Positions 6,295-7,033 of a stretch of DNA of 7,033 nt are shown piece after piece. The stretch spans positions 1 to 7,033 of the forward strand of contig JAIDUY010000321.1 of the NCBI GenBank assembly GCA_029059965.1, given 5' to 3'. The position numbers and the translations under genes are program-made. How positions within the stretch are numbered: the first letter of the stretch is position 1; every line of letters starts with the position of its first letter. The DNA comes from Muribaculaceae bacterium. GTDB taxonomy: Bacteria > Bacteroidota > Bacteroidia > Bacteroidales > Muribaculaceae. The notes under the pieces are model-generated. The model was not told the origin of the DNA. It searched no databases and saw only the letters and a list, made by a program, of their open reading frames with translations.

Positions 6295-6507
6295 TTAAGC
6301 CTGAGCGGGAACAGCGTTGTACTTGGCGTTGAAGTCAGCGTCGCTCATGAGGAGAAGACGGATGAAGTCAATCAGAGTACCGATACCGAGGATACCGCAG
6401 GTGAGGAGGTAGAGGATGCCCATACCGGTCTGACGGAGGTAGAAACGATGGATGCCGAGGCCGCCGAGGAAGAAGCAGAGAAGAATTGCAGTAGTCTTGC
6501 TTTTCAT
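6295..6507 (-). CDS. TM2 domain-containing small membrane protein
   Basis: The product has 70 residues, typical for a stand-alone TM2 protein. Two hydrophobic helices (about 6-19 and 29-52) are joined by the signature GIHRFYL (18-24), and a conserved acidic residue (D47) lies in the second helix (LIDFIRLLL). A short polar tail ends in PAQA. TM2 proteins sit in the inner membrane; their molecular role in bacteria is not established. The ATG at 6507 follows an A/T-rich stretch typical of Bacteroidota translation starts. The best promoter is about 130 bases upstream, so the message has an unusually long leader for so small a gene. Confidence 0.92.
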   Translation of the reverse strand: MKSKTTAILLCFFLGGLGIHRFYLRQTGMGILYLLTCGILGIGTLIDFIRLLLMSDADFNAKYNAVPAQA

Positions 6508-6589
6508 AATTGATTGGTTTTATTATGTGTTTACGGTCGCGGGCTCATATCACGGTCGTATGGTTGTTTTTGAGGAAGAAAGCGGAGAG

Positions 6590-6611
6590 CCTTGTGCAAG
6601 GTCTGCCAGAC
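6590..6611. promoter_or_regulatory. Two abutting dyads in the TM2 leader
   Basis: CCTTGTGCAAGG (6590-6601) has five-base arms around two central bases, and GTCTGCCAGAC (6601-6611) has five-base arms around one. They share base 6601 and begin about 23 bases inside the predicted TM2 transcript. They could be operator half-sites or small RNA hairpins with impractically tight loops; a DNA-binding site fits such short centres better. The function is inference. Confidence 0.35.
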
Positions 6612-6640
6612 GGAAGACTTTGTACTTTCGCTTCGTGATG

Positions 6641-6671
6641 CAAAGATAAAGACTTTTTTTGTTTTTGCAAA
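6641..6671 (-). promoter_or_regulatory. Promoter of the TM2 gene
   Basis: On the minus strand TTTG (6671-6668), a 19-base spacer and TATCTTTG (6648-6641) match the Bacteroidota promoter at every defined position. The predicted start of transcription is near 6634, leaving a leader of about 127 bases before the ATG at 6507. No better promoter lies closer to the gene. Confidence 0.75.
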
Positions 6672-6698
6672 ATTTTAAGCTTCTTTTTGTAAGAAAGG

Positions 6699-6729
6699 AT
6701 TGTTTGGCATATTTTTTAACTTAATTTTG
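6699..6729 (+). promoter_or_regulatory. Possible promoter of the right-edge gene
   Basis: ATTG at 6699-6702 (one mismatch to TTTG), a 19-base spacer and TAATTTTG at 6722-6729 (exact TAnnTTTG) form a plausible promoter. Transcription would begin near 6736, about 140 bases before the ATG at 6877. Weaker alternatives are TGACTTTG (6742-6749) and CAACTTTG (6802-6809), each with one -7 mismatch and no good -33 box. Confidence 0.45.
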
Positions 6730-6763
6730 GCGTAAAAATGATGACTTTGTATCATCACACGCC

Positions 6764-6853
6764 ACAAGCGGAAACGGCGGAAATATGTCGTTCACGCTGC
6801 TCAACTTTGCGGCCCTACCGCTTGTTAATATAATAGATGTAGTACTTAACAGG
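6764..6853 (+). promoter_or_regulatory. Leader with two mutually exclusive hairpins
   Basis: ACAAGCGG (6764-6771) is the perfect reverse complement of CCGCTTGT (6818-6825). The overlapping segment CTTGTTAA (6821-6828) can instead pair with TTAACAGG (6846-6853), eight pairs including one G-U. The two pairings share 6821-6825 and cannot form together. This is the layout of an attenuator or riboswitch-like switch, but no known class is recognised and A/T-rich DNA yields such repeats by chance. Confidence 0.35.
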
Positions 6854-6876
6854 CTGTCGCACGGCCAAACATAGAT

Positions 6877-7033
6877 ATGACACGACAAGAATTCATTGAC
6901 GCGGTCCTGACGATGGCCCGCGAATATGCCGAAAACATGGGCAGCTTCGACTCCAATCCCCGGCTCAGGGTTAATCCCCGGACTCGCCATGTCACAATCG
7001 TTAACGGCAGCGACCTGCTTGACGAAATCGAGG
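6877..7033 (+). CDS. Hypothetical protein, N-terminal part (partial)
   Basis: Fifty-two codons are present before the right edge: MTRQEFIDAVLTMAREYAEN, then MGSFDSNPRLRVNPRTRHVT and IVNGSDLLDEIE. The start looks like a soluble acidic protein opening with an amphipathic helix (residues 3-20), followed by a possible beta-hairpin (LRVNPRTRHVTIVNG, 30-44) and a second acidic helix. No signal peptide or membrane segment is visible. I do not recognise the family with confidence. The frame is open to the edge and the ATG follows an A-rich stretch (AAACATAGAT). A minus-strand open frame overlaps it but looks less like a protein. No other family can be excluded from so short a fragment. Confidence 0.65.
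   Translation, partial: MTRQEFIDAVLTMAREYAENMGSFDSNPRLRVNPRTRHVTIVNGSDLLDEIE

Larger units (their letters stand above)
6508..6876. other. Gene-free 369-base region with divergent promoters and leaders
   Basis: No convincing gene lies between the TM2 start and the next plus-strand start. The middle (about 6645-6735) is very A/T-rich, with T-tracts at 6654-6660 and 6714-6718, and holds divergent -33/-7 boxes. The left flank (6508-6634) is the predicted TM2 leader. It contains ACGGTCG twice (6533-6539, 6552-6558) and two abutting dyads. The right flank (6736-6876) is the predicted leader of the partial gene. It has inverted repeats and GCGGAAA twice (6768-6774, 6777-6783). Confidence 0.6.

Noticed and set aside
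6531..6548. Five-codon open frame (MSPRP) in the TM2 leader as a real gene
   Set aside because: Such short frames arise by chance; it is mentioned only as part of the leader.
6829..6834. TATAAT as a sigma70-type -10 box
   Set aside because: The Bacteroidota housekeeping sigma factor uses TAnnTTTG, and no matching -35 box lies upstream.
6721..6990. Minus-strand open frame of 89 codons at the right edge
   Set aside because: It crosses the A/T-rich promoter region and overlaps the better plus-strand start; no motif or signal is visible.

Overview
The window is ordinary-looking chromosome from a GC-rich member of the Bacteroidales (phylum Bacteroidota). The evidence is a SprA (type IX secretion) gene beside ruvA, promoters that fit the Bacteroidota pattern TTTG-N19/20-TAnnTTTG, no Shine-Dalgarno sequences in front of genes, and outer-membrane barrels ending in aromatic residues. 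The GC content and the protein set would suit the Muribaculaceae, but that family-level placement is inference.

Layout from left to right. Positions 1-1720 (minus) hold the N-terminal quarter of SprA, the T9SS translocon, running off the left edge. Its neighbour ruvA (1801-2391, minus) encodes the Holliday-junction DNA-binding subunit. I see no good promoter between them, so ruvA-sprA is probably one transcript, with a perfect GC-rich hairpin just before the sprA start. From a divergent promoter region (2392-2501) two small outer-membrane beta-barrel genes read to the right (2502-3191 and 3193-3813, one base apart); both proteins end in GWTF. They converge, with only 10 bases between, on a minus-strand gene (3824-4819) for a membrane-anchored MORN-repeat GH25 lysozyme. 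A second divergent region (4820-4927) starts a LysE-family exporter that appears to use a TTG codon (4928-5569). Its stop overlaps the start of a cytoplasmic CBM9-like protein (5566-6222), followed by a strong intrinsic terminator (6237-6274).

The right end has a tiny TM2-domain membrane protein (6295-6507, minus) and the first 52 codons of an unrecognised plus-strand gene (6877 to the edge). The 369-base gap between them is not empty: it carries divergent promoters and two long predicted leaders. One leader has two abutting dyads; the other has a segment that could pair with either of two partners, like an attenuator.

Most of the content is cell-envelope biology: secretion, outer-membrane barrels, peptidoglycan cleavage and small-molecule export, plus one DNA-repair gene. 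I found no mobile element, CRISPR array, tRNA/rRNA, toxin-antitoxin or defence system. The least explained parts are the leader structures and the LysE/CBM9-like gene pair. All hairpins and promoters were found by eye; no folding energies or database searches were run.
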